From NCBI GenBank assembly GCA_936450465.1, contig OW388291.1, forward strand, positions 82,473,436 through 82,537,435: DNA of 64,000 nucleotides, given 5' to 3'. The notes under the pieces were generated by a model. That model was not told the DNA's origin, did not search any database, and was given only the letters and a program-made list of their open reading frames with translations. This document shows, piece by piece, positions 55,201 through 64,000 of the stretch. Source of the DNA: Gibbula magus (Eukaryota > Mollusca > Gastropoda > Trochida > Trochidae). The number at the start of each line of letters is the position of its first letter. Positions within the stretch are counted from its first letter, which is position 1. A program made the position numbers and the translations under genes.

Positions 55201-56808
55201 TGAAAGCCCTCTTCAAATGGAATCCAAAAATGCATAGTTTAATAGGGTAATTAGTGTATCCATTATTGGGTTTTGAAAATTGCACACTCAACAGGAGTTG
55301 TTCAGTGGTTCAAGAGGAACATCCTTGAAGTTTTGTCGCAACTCCCTAGTGCTCACAACACCCTGGGTACGTCGAACTGAGGTGCTTGCTAACTCGCAAA
55401 AGCTTGACTCGAGGACGAGTCACTTAGTGGAGGGGGTGTTTGTGGCAAGGTGAGATGAAAGTGTTCCTTCTTGCTTCCTACGGGGCTACTGGTCCCGGGT
55501 TCGATCCCCACTGGAGGTTACAGCTTAATGTAGTGTTGTAGTTGACAATCATGAGAAGAGTAAAATCACTAGTTTGCCTTTTGTAAATGAAGATCATTAC
55601 CGGCCCGACACCATCCACTCTGACCTGTGTTTTGCACTACAATTGGCCGAAAAACATGCATTTGCCATTTGATCTACTTCTGTATTTCAGAGCAGTTGAA
55701 ATTGTGAAATCTTCAAAGCTGAGCAAGATTATTATTCACCTTGGAGCTATTCATTTACTAATGTCATATATGGGATCGATTGGATATGTGGTGGGAGGCA
55801 GTGGGTTGGTAGATTTATGGGCAACTTTCTTTGCTCCAAACAGTGTAATTCATCTGATTAGTGGTCATGCATATGTCTGAGCCCAACGTGCCCATTTCTT
55901 TCTTCATGTCATCATGTCTACTTTGTTAGAAACACCTGGTTGTATGGATGTCACTCTGCTCAGAAATGTCCACCAATCCCTGCTGAATGGAGAACGTTCT
56001 ACTGATGCAGTCATAGATGAAGAATGTGTTCAAAATCTGCTGCAAATGCAAGTAGGACAGGCAAACTCTGGACTGCATATGTTAAGCAAGTATCAATTCT
56101 ACTTTAAATCCGAGCTGAACGCACAAGAAATTGGAATTTGTGATGCAATCACAGATCCCACTGTTTCATGCTGCAGGTCATCTTGCTCATGCAAAGTCTA
56201 CTCGCCTCTATGTTGACCAGATGGTCTTCTGACCAATCCTACAAGTACAGACACATTCTTGAGTGGGAATTAAGTGATCAAACAAAATTTAGAAGAATCT
56301 AATGAGATTGTTGAAAGTATCTGGAGATATGACACTTGGCCATGTCACCAAGGATAGCACTTTTTTTATCCCACCGGTATGTAATACCGTGGGTTATAGT
56401 TGTCGTCCTGTCCGTCCGTAATCATTTCGTTTCCGGATCAGAACTCGAAAACGGTTCATGATATATTGTTGAAACTTTCCATGTGTATTGTGGTGCCTTT
56501 TGATATTTTGAGATTTCTGAATATTTTATTATTTTTCGTTTCCATAGAAACGTGTTGGATTTGGACCTTGTTCAGAGATAGGTCTGCTTCTGTTGTAGAA
56601 CTTCAAAACCCTTTATCATGCCTCAAACTCACCATGTGTATTTCCCCCAAACTGAAGTAATTTATATACAATTATCTGTCAAAGATGTGTTTTATAAATT
56701 ATGTGGGACCGGTGGGATATTTCATTTTCTGATGACTCTTATCTTAAAATGAGTCCATTCCATGCCACGCTGCATTGTATATGTGATGCTTTGAAAAAGT
56801 TCAAAGAT

Positions 56809-56890
<82 letters not shown>

Positions 56891-59800
56891 TTGCGCTTGA
56901 TTAGCATGTCTAGAGGTGCGGGAAACTATGAAACACATAATCTTCAACCGACTGAAAATGCACGAGATTATTGCTAGAAAATCGGCAAATACAGATCCAG
57001 CAAGTTCAGTTGGAAGCAAAGCAGCATTAGCTATAACTGATCAAATATGTGTAAACGTAGCCAAATCACAGTGAGTGGGGTTGAAATGGAAGTAAAGTCA
57101 ACCATGCTATTCATGAGAGTCACATGTGTGATTCAAGTCAAGTCCAGAAATGAAATCATATCTCCTCTACGAGTTTGCAAAGCAACTACCTTCGTATTTC
57201 AAAAATTCTCTGATAAAGGAAAACACAAACAGTATAATGGCAAATCTTCTCATATCACTGTGATTTCTGACGATGAACTCCCGGGAGATGCACTCTTTGT
57301 CTATGATGGTGGTCACCTTCTCCGTTGTCTTTCCTGACCTGTTGATGTTATATATGGTCAGATCTGTGACCGTTATATATTGCACATAATCATTATGTGG
57401 TTCAGAACCCATAGTAGTGTTTGATGGATATGATAATAATACCATGTGCAAACAGTTTTTTTAGAGCATGAACATCTAATGTTTGGACATGCAGCTTCTG
57501 GGTGTGACACTATCTCAACTCTCTATAATCAAGGAAAGAAGATAGCTCTAGCCCTCCTGTTGGACAATGCTCAAAACTGTGATTCTTTGGATATGTTCGA
57601 TCAGCATATGGAAGTTCCAAGGATGACATAACTTGTGTTTGAGAAACATTCCTCTTGCAACTCTATGTCTCTGGACAACCATCAATGCAAAAAGTATTTC
57701 AAATCAGTCCATAGAACTAGATTATCATCCACTTTCAAATTGGAATCACTCCCTCCAACATCTTCAGAACATACCTCACATAGACAGACATGTAGCAAAA
57801 GCAATGAAGTTGTAAAAGTTGTGAAGATTTTTTTTCTTTTGGATGCAAAACACGCATTGTGGTAACTAATGAACTTGTTTTAAAGCTAGGTTAGAGTGTT
57901 CAAGCCTATGTACTGGATGTCATGGAAACTGCTACAGTCTTTGATTTAAGTGACTTACTGTGAATACATGATATATGTATTTGACAAGGATTATAGTCAT
58001 TATTACACTACATTTCCTTTCTACAATAATGAGTTGCACATTTCTTAAAATGATTATAGCCTTTCTTTTGATACAATACGTGCCATGATTGGCACAAATG
58101 TATTGTACAAGTGGATAATCCAGCAAATACCCGTCAAAAACGGCCGCCATTTGGAGAATGCCACCAGCTGGAATATGCAAGTCAACTTTATAACCGAAAC
58201 CTCCAAATGCACGAATGTATTTATGAATGTTTTAATCATCAATACACGTAATATGACTTTAATGTATCATCATTAATCATGATATGCATGGTTTGGGTTT
58301 GGAAATTATGTTTTAAAATAGTATTGACATTTTCAAAACCCAATAATGTGGAAAAACTATTTATTTTTAGAATGCACTTGAAGAAAGCTTTCATTTGATA
58401 TATGACATGACATGATAAACTTAAAAATAAAAATAATTAATTAATTTACCAAAACGCCGGCGGCCATCTTTGAAATGGCGGCCATTTTGAAAAAGCCACC
58501 AGCTAGAATTTGCAGAACTTTGTGCCATTGATATAAGGACAATATGTTTAAGGTATTCAGAGATAATCAGCTTTCTACTATTTTTTTCCAAGTCATGTCT
58601 AATGGTCCTGGCCTACTACTGAAGACACCCATGTTACTAAAGAGACCCATCTTACTGAAGACAGCCATGCTACTGAAGACAGTCATGTTACTAAAGACAG
58701 CCATGGTACTAAAGACAGTCATGTTACTGAAGACAGTCATGTTACTGAAGACAGCCATGCTACTGAAGACAGCCATGTTACTAAAGACAGTCATGTTATG
58801 AAAGACACCCATCTTACTGAAGACAGTCATGCTACTGAAGACAGTCATGTTACTAAAGACAGCCATGCTACTGAAGACAGCCATGGTACTGAAGACAGTT
58901 ATGTTATGAAAGACAGCCATGCTACTGAAGACAGCCATGTTACTGAAGACAGTCATGTTATGAAAGACACCCATGTTACTGAAGACAGTCATGTTATGAA
59001 ACACACCCATGTTACTGAAGACACCCATGTTACTGAAGACAGCCATGTTACGAAGACACCCATGTTACTAAGACACCCATGTTACTGAAGACAGCCATGT
59101 TACTAAGACACCCATGTTACTGAAGACAGTCATGTTACTTAAGACAGTCATGTCACTGACGACACCCATGTTACTGAAGACAGTCATGTTACTTAAGACA
59201 GTCATGTTACTGAAGACACCCATGTTACTGAAGACAGTAATCAGGTGTAAGTACGAGGGGCTGCTTAATACACCAGAGTGATCTGTAAGCTGTGAGTGTT
59301 CAGATACACACTGTCAACCCTCGGTTACATATCTGGTTGCTTCAATCTGTTATGGGTCTGATGTCATTTACAGTATGTGATTGTAAGCAAGGGCATATAT
59401 TTTTAGTTAACCTACTGATAAGCCGGATGTGTTGAGATATTTCGCATGCCTATGTCGTACTGTAGCTATAGGGATTAGGAAATGTATATTCAAAACATTT
59501 CTATTGACAAATATCGTTAGAGGAAAATTTCCTTGAATTTCAATATTTCCGCGTTAAAATTGATTTTTTAATTTTTTGGAATAATTAATGAACATGCTCA
59601 TGCACATTATTGTATCGCCTATATATGACGTTTTGTAATTTGTGACAAGGGCGTTCATACTCTTGAATGTTTCATGATATGATATTTTGATAATCTTTAT
59701 TGAACATTAAAAAGTCAAGTCATCTCCGAATCTGAAATCTAAGAATCCTGCACATACATTTTAAAATATGTTCGAAATATCCATGAAGATTTACGAGTGA

Positions 59801-59969
59801 AGGAAACATTTGCCTGATTCATTTTGCTGACACTCGACAATGAAGAAGACAACTTACGACCATAAGCTAAATGGATTTGTTCCGGTTGACCATAGAATAT
59901 CGGTTGTCCATTTGTAAGCGTAACTCTCGTCACATAGAGGACAGTGCACGCTAGGAGTAATTTCTTCAT
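46258..59969 (-). CDS. ACP7: Purple acid phosphatase, ACP7 type (12 exons, 432 aa)
   Basis: Exons: 59969-59858, 52493-52293, 51903-51727, 51542-51517, 50929-50832, 50235-50167, 49752-49638, 48588-48475, 48146-48042, 47519-47448, 46826-46689, 46329-46258. All are GT-AG and in frame over 1299 bases. Signal peptide at residues about 1-20. An N-terminal fibronectin-like domain (QPEQIHLAYG, MVVTWSTLND) precedes the metallophosphatase domain. All five metal motifs are present: FGDLGN (D138), GDFAYD (D165, Y168), PGNHE (N200), TMGHRP (H285) and AHEHSYER (H325, H327). The C-terminal HLTTGSAGCHE and YGYTR are typical of the family. It is a binuclear metallohydrolase that cleaves phosphomonoesters, probably secreted or lysosomal. 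Length matches animal ACP7. Exon 4 is only 26 bases, and intron 1 is 7.4 kb and packed with repeats. Confidence 0.95.
49257..49632. repeat. 18 bp minisatellite in ACP7 intron 7
   Basis: About 20 units of GAAGACACCCATGTTACT with variants (CAGTCATG, CAGCCATG, TTATGAAAG, AATTAGGAC). It stops within about 6 bases of the exon 7 splice donor at 49637. Both strands stay open through it, giving spurious frames of VFSNMG or EDTHVT type. Confidence 0.95.
51428..51445. repeat. Poly-G tract in ACP7 intron 4
   Basis: 18 consecutive G followed by AGAGGGAGAGGAGGG, about 70 bases on the 3' side (transcript sense) of the 26-base exon 4. The transcript carries the C-rich strand. Confidence 0.95.
52650..54704 (+). 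pseudogene. CR1/L2-like LINE, 5'-truncated, decayed
   Basis: Begins in the endonuclease-RT linker (RRKAKRKWRRHRLEVHRQIY). It continues with KEALANKFNEFFVNKI, NYRPVSNLSFLSKVLE, SAYRQFHSTETALL, VLLDLSSAFDTIDH (motif A), VPQGSVLGPLLF (motif B), SYADDCQLY (motif C) and LNPTKTEVMF. It ends with the tail TGAGCGCCATGAGCATACTC, GTGCGCTATATAAATATGC and (ATT)n. Stops and frameshifts break it into at least four frames. The endonuclease domain is absent, as expected for 5' truncation. It sits in ACP7 intron 1, antisense to the gene. Confidence 0.9.
54705..54968. repeat. 18 bp minisatellite, left portion (ACP7 intron 1)
   Basis: Same unit family as 49257-49632. The first units next to the LINE tail are more diverged (CAGTTACGTTACTACAGA). 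It ends at CCCATGCTA, where the inverted-repeat element begins. Confidence 0.93.
54969..55280. repeat. Left terminal inverted repeat
   Basis: Inverted partner of 58329-58615. The inner limit is set by CATTATTGGGTTTTGAAAAT, which has its complement at 58329. A few indels make the left copy about 25 bases longer. Confidence 0.92.
55300..55530 (+). mobile_element. Possible tRNA-derived SINE inside the inverted-repeat element
   Basis: A good B box, CCCGGGTTCGATCCCCACTGG, lies near 55494-55514, but the A box is unclear and no target duplication was found. It sits between the left inverted repeat and the coding relic. Confidence 0.35.
56368..56718. mobile_element. Nested MITE-like insertion with ATCCCACCGGT ends
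   Basis: Starts ATCCCACCGGTATGTAATACC and ends GGGACCGGTGGGAT, giving short inverted ends. The interior carries GTCCTGTCCGTCCGTAATC and TTTCCATAGAAACGTG words of the dispersed family also seen at 30660-31360. It interrupts the coding relic between the GDMTLGHVTKDS and ATLHCICDAL segments. Confidence 0.6.
56811..56889. repeat. (AC)n microsatellite, 79 bp
   Basis: Uninterrupted AC dinucleotides within the inverted-repeat element. Confidence 0.99.
58329..58615. repeat. Right terminal inverted repeat
   Basis: Inverted partner of 54969-55280. A further partial copy of the inner part (GGCCGCCATTTGGAGAATGC, CACCAGCTGGAATATGCAAG) lies just inside at about 58140-58185, so the subterminal region has been duplicated. 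Confidence 0.92.
58616..59240. repeat. 18 bp minisatellite, right portion (ACP7 intron 1)
   Basis: About 35 units of GAAGACACCCATGTTACT with CAGTCATG, CAGCCATG and TTATGAAAG variants. It continues the array at 54705-54968 that was split by the inverted-repeat element, and ends near GAAGACAGTAATCAGG. Confidence 0.95.
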
Positions 59970-60060
59970 GACGTCCTTTCTCTTTGTTTATCCAGTACCC
60001 GTTAGCCTATGTGAGGCTCTTCACAAATGGGTCTAGTCAAATTTCATAAATTTATCAATC
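59970..60060 (-). promoter_or_regulatory. ACP7 5' flank, mirror-duplicated
   Basis: Read on the minus strand, the flank contains GACCCATTTGTGAAGAGCCTC, then GGCTAACGGGTACTGGATAAACA. The plus-strand flank of the second gene at 61694-61783 carries GACCCATCTGTGGAGAGCCT and GGTTAACAGGGTATCGATAAACA at equivalent positions. Conservation up to the ATG suggests 5' UTR and core promoter, but no TATA box or mapped start is claimed. Confidence 0.6.
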
Positions 60061-60343
60061 ATAGTATATCCGCCGTCAAGTTAGCTTAATATTATTTTTA
60101 GAAAATTACTTACTTAAACAGGATGTGTTTTTATTTTAAAAGTAGCATTACATGCGTTTGAATTATTCTTACAGTTAATTCCGTCAGAATATTTGATGTT
60201 TGATGATAGAGCTGAACCTAAATACACCGACGTTTGTTTGAATTAAAAATTAGGTCATACCGGTCTAGATTATCGAATCTCGATTACTATAACCTTTCCA
60301 ACAAACATACAGGTCGAAATCCGTCTATTGTATATGGTATATA

Positions 60344-60490
60344 GAGAATACTAAACGACGCCCCGTTTAATAACATATTTATGAAAAGAGTGGATGGTTT
60401 GGTATCTAACGAGCGAAACCGAGTTAGATACCAATACCATCCACGAATTTCATAAATATGTTATTAAACGGGAAGGAGTTTAGTATTTTA
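60344..60490. mobile_element. Fold-back MITE, about 70 bp arms
   Basis: Left arm GAATACTAAACGACGCCCC, GTTTAATAACATATTTATG, GTGGATGGTTTGGTATCTAAC; centre GAGCGAAACCGAG; right arm is the complement, ending GTTATTAAACGGGAAGGAG. A single-arm relative lies at 26495-26600. Confidence 0.85.
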
Positions 60491-60712
60491 TTTATTACAC
60501 GCTCTAAATTAATTAAATATGTATGCCTATACCCTACCATATATAGGCTACCATTCCCTATTTTAAAATGTAATAGTAAAGTAATGGGGTTGGGTCTTTT
60601 TGGCATACATGTGTTTTCCTCGAAATATATGCTGTTTGATTTTGTAAATACCATTGATCATAAACATGCTGATAAATAAAGAAGACCAAATCATAGACAA
60701 ATACCCAAAATA

Positions 60713-61163
60713 GCAGTCTGATTTAAATCGACCTTGTTCCGAGGAATAAAATTTGCAAAATAATATATCTACCGGGATACGAACAGGGTCTGTAGATTCC
60801 TCGCGAAAAAGGTATGAGAACATCCCGTAAAGGCGTGTGTTCCGAACCAGTTTAGCGCAGCCAAAGCCCAGTCAAATAGCTGACCAATCACATCATAGTA
60901 TTTAAACGGTCGCTGATTTGAAAGCATTCGGAACAGACAAAAGGATAGCTGTTTGGAGTTACTTGCCCCTAGCTTCTCGCACCGAAAGCATTTGTTGGGC
61001 ATCTTTTGATTGGCTACCTGAATTGCTCTCGAACACGCTAGTCTACGGACTGTTATCAGACGGTTTGGCGTGGAACCTACGACTGATATGAGTTCGTATC
61101 CCGGTAGATGCACTATTTTGCAATTTTTATTCCACGGAAAACCGTCGATTTTAATCAGACTGC
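60713..61163. mobile_element. 451 bp MITE with about 75 bp inverted repeats
   Basis: Ends GCAGTCTGATTTAAATCGAC and the complement of GTCGATTTTAATCAGACTGC. The arms run on through GGAATAAAATTTGCAAAATA to CTACCGGGATACGAAC. No convincing target duplication is visible, so the outermost base is approximate. The 114-codon minus frame at 60769-61113 is a shadow. Confidence 0.85.
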
Positions 61164-61693
61164 CGAAATTGTTAATTTGTAGTTTATAAATTTTTTGTTT
61201 GAATTTTTGAAGATTTGTCGATGAACGTACATTCTTTAATCCCTTGCGTGATTATAAATTTTACCCCACGTTTTTATCTCATAACTCTTCCAATAAATTT
61301 GAAAATCGAACATGACACCATAAACAGGTTGATCACTTCTGTTGTAGGGGCTAGTAATTGGGAAACGTACGGGTCACAGGTTGGGGTAAATAGAGATGTA
61401 ATTTAGATATACATGTATAGTATATTACCTATATCTTTAATTGTCCCAGTCTGTGCTTCGAGTGTCCAGATTCTATCACAAACACTGTTGGTGTGTTTAG
61501 GATCAGGCCTCTCTTATCAAAAACAGGTGCCCGTTTCTCATACCACATAATGTTACTGTGTCGTAATAAAGTAATAACGTTATGTATAGAATATATTTAC
61601 ATATCATTGTGATAAAACCTAAAACAAATCGTTTAATCAGACACGTGATTTTGAAGTAATATTCAGAGCAGAAATCAATATAAATTTGAATTA

Positions 61694-61783
61694 TTCCGAA
61701 CTATTTCACTCGACCCATCTGTGGAGAGCCTCACGTAGACTTAAATAGGTTAACAGGGTATCGATAAACAGAGAGACAAAATT
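61694..61783 (+). promoter_or_regulatory. 5' flank of the second ACP7-type gene
   Basis: Mirror counterpart of 59970-60060, abutting the ATG at 61784. Confidence 0.6.
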
Positions 61784-61895
61784 ATGAAGAAATTACTACA
61801 AGTGTGTATAGCCCTCTGTGTGGCGATTGTTACACTTACAAATGGACAACCGATTTTCTATGGACAACCAGAGCAAATCCATTTGGCTTATGGAC
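61784..61895 (+). CDS. Second ACP7-type purple acid phosphatase, exon 1 only (gene continues beyond window)
   Basis: 112 coding bases, the same length and the same phase-1 donor (TATGGAC|GTAAGT) as exon 1 of the minus-strand ACP7. It encodes a signal peptide MKKLLQVCIALCVAIVTLT followed by NGQPIFYGQPEQIHLAYG; the last 18 residues are identical to the neighbour, while the signal peptide differs at several positions. The two genes are head-to-head, with 1814 bases between their start codons. No second exon is visible before the window end, so intron 1 exceeds 2.1 kb. Whether the gene is intact cannot be judged here. Confidence 0.9.
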
Positions 61896-62439
61896 GTAAG
61901 TTTTTTTCTTCTATAACTCTATATCCCAGTCTTGTTTCATAAGTTTGTTTCCTATACCCGTAACTCTACATTGATGTTATACAGTATATGATATATGATA
62001 TGATATTACAATGTAAGGATTAGATTTTATCGTTCTTCCATTTTCTCCCCTTCGAACTCAAATAATTTCTTCCCACACAATACAATTTTGTAAATTATGA
62101 TCTAATACTAGTTTCCTGTGAAAGTTTCTGTAATTTCAATGGCTTTGAAACAACCAAACTGGCGTTTCACTGTAACTTTAATGTCGTCATAAGACTGTTG
62201 CATGTTAAAGCACGGACTTGGATTACCAAGTCCATGGTTAAGGTATAGGGACTTATATAATATAATCAAGTATATATAGGGTGTTCTCCTGACACCTGAA
62301 TCAGGTCGGCCCCAGGTGTGTCTGGCGATATTAGAGATCTGATTGAGGTAACCGAGCTTGGGTTTCTAACCATAGAGGACAGTACACACCCATGTAATAT
62401 TGTTTTTATTAAACGATTAATTAATTTGTTAAAAAGTAG

Positions 62440-63155
62440 TTGTCACTAAGGTGACATGTTCCCCCGCCGCAAATTAATACTTCAAAATTTAAAAATAATG
62501 TCAAGGTCAGCTAAATCGACTGGGCCCTGAATTTTCCCTAAAAAAACCTCTGGTGTCAGATAATGAGGAGAATCCTGTGAACACTTATTGTGATATTGAT
62601 TCCTTTGACAAAGTTAACATTTCAAAGTTTCGCTGTGACCTTGAGAATGTCAAGGTCACCAAAATCTAATCAGCCCTTTGTCTCCCTAGGAGGTGCTTTG
62701 TGTAAGATATGATGATATTACGGTGAATGGTTCTTGAGATATCCCGCTGACAAGCTTTACATGTACATTAACATGTTGAAAAATTCAAAGTTCCGCTGTG
62801 ACCTTGAGAATACTTTCAAGGTCACCAAAATCTAATCAGCCCTTTGTCTTTCCCTTGAGAAGCAATGTGTAAGATATGAAGAGAATCCAGTGATTGGTTC
62901 TTGTGATATCCTTTTATGGAAATAAATATGTTTAAATCAAAATGACATAGTTTCGTTGTGACCTTGAAATGAAGGTCAAGGTCATAAACCTCTGTAGGAA
63001 CATTACTCTCCCTATGATGAACCCACATGCAAAATATGAAAAGAATCAAGTGAATAGTATTTGAGTTATTCCATTTCGTACGGACGTACGGACGGACGCA
63101 GCCGAATACTATATCCCCCGCTTCGAGCTAAACGCGCGGCGGGGGATAACAATGG
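62440..63155. repeat. Dispersed repeat with internal about 170 bp periodicity
   Basis: Three internal blocks share AAGTT(T/C)CGCTGTGACCTTGA, AAGGTCACCAAAATCTAATC and AGCCCTTTGTCT. It ends with TACGGACGGACGCAGCCG and TATCCCCCGCTTCGAGC, then GCGGCGGGGGATA; the start has CCCCCGCCGC. This is a repeat architecture familiar from mollusc introns. It lies in intron 1 of the second phosphatase gene. Confidence 0.7.
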
Positions 63156-63449
63156 AGTGAAAGTATGTTCCCTAGACTATACCCGTCACTGTACAGGGAT
63201 GTTATGTATTACTGTGTAAGCATTAAACCTGTACTCTCACACATACAAAAAAATCATTTGTAATTCTCCGCTTCTTGTTAAAGATGTAGGTGCAAAACCC
63301 GACACACCTCCACTTTTGTCACATATCAATACATTTTTCCTAATACACTCACAGTTTATGTAATGTACCAATGTCAGCATGTGTGTATTAGTGAGTACAC
63401 GTGCACACAAAGTCAACAAATTCTCATCAGAAAACAACTCGTTGGTTAC

Positions 63450-63568
63450 GTAGTAAATAGTAAATAATGACCCGGTGCCGAGCGGTTATGGCATATAAAC
63501 TTATTGTTAAGTTATAAGTTTATTGCCATAACGCGAGGCAATCAGATCATTATTTGCTTTACACTCCC
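63450..63568. mobile_element. Fold-back hairpin
   Basis: Outer arms GTAAATAATGACCCGGTGCC and the complement of GGCAATCAGATCATTATTTG, inner arms GTTATGGCATATAAACTTA and TAAGTTTATTGCCATAAC. Imperfect arms of about 50 bases. Confidence 0.75.
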
Positions 63569-63834
63569 GCGGAAAACCCTATTTATAAAGTAATTTGATA
63601 AACATGTATGCATTTATAGGGATATTTTGTTGATTTATACGACATGACGAAATATATCAAGGAAATATTACCAGTACACTCATGGTTGACTCGAAATGCA
63701 GGTTTCAAAACAAAATCCTTCATTCCTTACACAAAGTAGACATACATTGGTACCTATACATACATATGTATATATAATACTAGAAAAAATGTCAATACAG
63801 CCATGACATTACAGAATGAACACTCATCGGTATG

Positions 63835-63905
63835 GATCTTCGGAAGCTCAATTGGCGAGGGCGCTGCTCGACGATTTAAAGGTCCAGGGTTCGATTCCCA
63901 CTTTC
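63835..63905 (+). mobile_element. tRNA-like sequence, probably a SINE head
   Basis: A-box-like AGCTCAATTGGCGAGGGCGC and a strong B box CCAGGGTTCGATTCCCACTT, spaced as in a tRNA. No clear cloverleaf with paired acceptor ends, so a SINE head is more likely than a functional tRNA gene. Confidence 0.5.
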
Positions 63906-63954
63906 GTTGCTTACAGAATTTTCATTTCTAATTCCATTTGTTTCCGTAGGTTGA

Positions 63955-63994
63955 ATATCTCATAACCGACCATGATGGTTATGAGATAACCAAC
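63955..63994. repeat. Short perfect hairpin near window end
   Basis: TATCTCATAACC and GGTTATGAGATA face each other around GACCATGAT. The sequence continues beyond the window, so the full element is not visible. Confidence 0.6.
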
Positions 63995-64000
63995 CTGCGC

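Larger units (their letters stand above)
55587..57865 (+). pseudogene. Coding relic of the inverted-repeat element (uncharacterised invertebrate family)
   Basis: Successive plus-strand frames read IIIHLGAIHLLMSYMGSIGY with GGSGL, FAPNSVIHLISGHAYV (stop) AQRAHFFL, FHAAGHLAHAKSTRLYVDQM and LLKVSGDMTLGHVTKDS. After the nested insertion come ATLHCICDALKKFKD, SGVEMEVKSTMLFMRVTCVI, SPLRVCKATTFVF, FGHAASGCDTISTLYNQGKK and LESLPPTSSEHTSHRQT. I recognise this order (HLGxxHxLMSxxGxIG, HAxGHxxYAKSxxLY, LMRxxKxxGGLTxGRG-like, HAxxGCDTxSxxxxxGK, LPPTSxxxxxHxxR) as an uncharacterised protein family common in cnidarian and mollusc genomes. Stops and frameshifts make this copy non-functional. No catalytic role is known to me. 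Confidence 0.6.
54969..58615 (+). mobile_element. 3647 bp terminal-inverted-repeat element of unknown superfamily
   Basis: The termini are TAGGCCAGGACCATTAG and its exact complement CTAATGGTCCTGGCCTA. They head inverted repeats at 54969-55280 and 58329-58615 that share TAGTAGAAAGCTGATT, TATATCAATGGCACAAAGTT, CAAAATGGCCGCCATTTC and TCATGTCATGTCATATATCA. The triplet CTA flanks both ends (54966-54968, 58616-58618). Removing the element and one CTA restores an intact minisatellite unit, CATGCTACTGAAGAC. The interior holds a decayed coding region on the plus strand plus nested insertions. Confidence 0.92.

Noticed and set aside
56701..57019. Threonine-histidine and cysteine-valine repeat frames
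   Set aside because: Translation of the (AC)n microsatellite.
58567..59046. 159-codon minus-strand frame of repeated VFSNM words
   Set aside because: It is the 18 bp minisatellite translated; the unit is a multiple of three, so openness is trivial, and it lies in an ACP7 intron.
63835..63905. A functional tRNA gene
   Set aside because: A and B boxes are present, but I could not fold paired acceptor and anticodon stems; a SINE head is more likely.

Overview
This is a eukaryotic, AT-rich, intron-rich window, most likely from a marine mollusc (perhaps a bivalve). I base that on GT-AG spliced genes with animal orthologues, tRNA-derived SINEs with a core like those of mollusc SINEs, CR1/L2-like and L1-like LINE relics, and repeats built on CTGTGACCTTGA and GACGGACGGA motifs that are familiar from mollusc genomes. 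No database search was run; every family assignment rests on motifs read from the sequence and on memory of the families.

Layout. (1) 1-14613: two full-length or nearly full-length copies and one truncated copy of a 5.63 kb tandem unit. Each unit is a mosaic of decayed mobile elements: a MULE/FLYWCH-type transposase relic, a palindromic fold-back, a tRNA-SINE with 12 bp target-site duplications, and a LINE reverse-transcriptase relic. A few unexplained open exon-like blocks lie on the minus strand. (2) 16399-21237, minus: a two-exon F-box/leucine-rich-repeat gene (645 aa). (3) 25602-41413, minus: a complete 24-exon TTC27-type TPR gene (829 aa) whose introns carry SINEs, a TTAA-flanked MITE and a 14-copy 63 bp array. 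(4) 41690-46257: no host gene found; LINE and MITE relics. (5) 46258-59969, minus: a complete 12-exon purple acid phosphatase gene of the ACP7 type (432 aa) with all seven metal ligands. Its 7.4 kb first intron has become a transposon trap holding an 18 bp minisatellite, a 5'-truncated LINE and a 3647 bp terminal-inverted-repeat element. (6) 61784-61895, plus: the first exon of a second acid phosphatase gene, head-to-head with the first, whose promoter-proximal sequence is a mirror copy. The rest of that gene lies beyond the window.

The best candidate for something undescribed is the element at 54969-58615. It has near-perfect 17 bp ends, about 300 bp inverted repeats, a 3 bp CTA target duplication verifiable against the interrupted minisatellite, and a decayed coding region belonging to a protein family that I recognise only as an uncharacterised, widespread aquatic-invertebrate family. 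The inverted ACP7 duplication and the 5.63 kb tandem array are the other structural highlights.

The three complete genes are not an operon and share no pathway: substrate-adaptor ubiquitination (F-box), a TPR scaffold (TTC27) and a secreted binuclear metallophosphatase (ACP7). They happen to be collinear on the minus strand.
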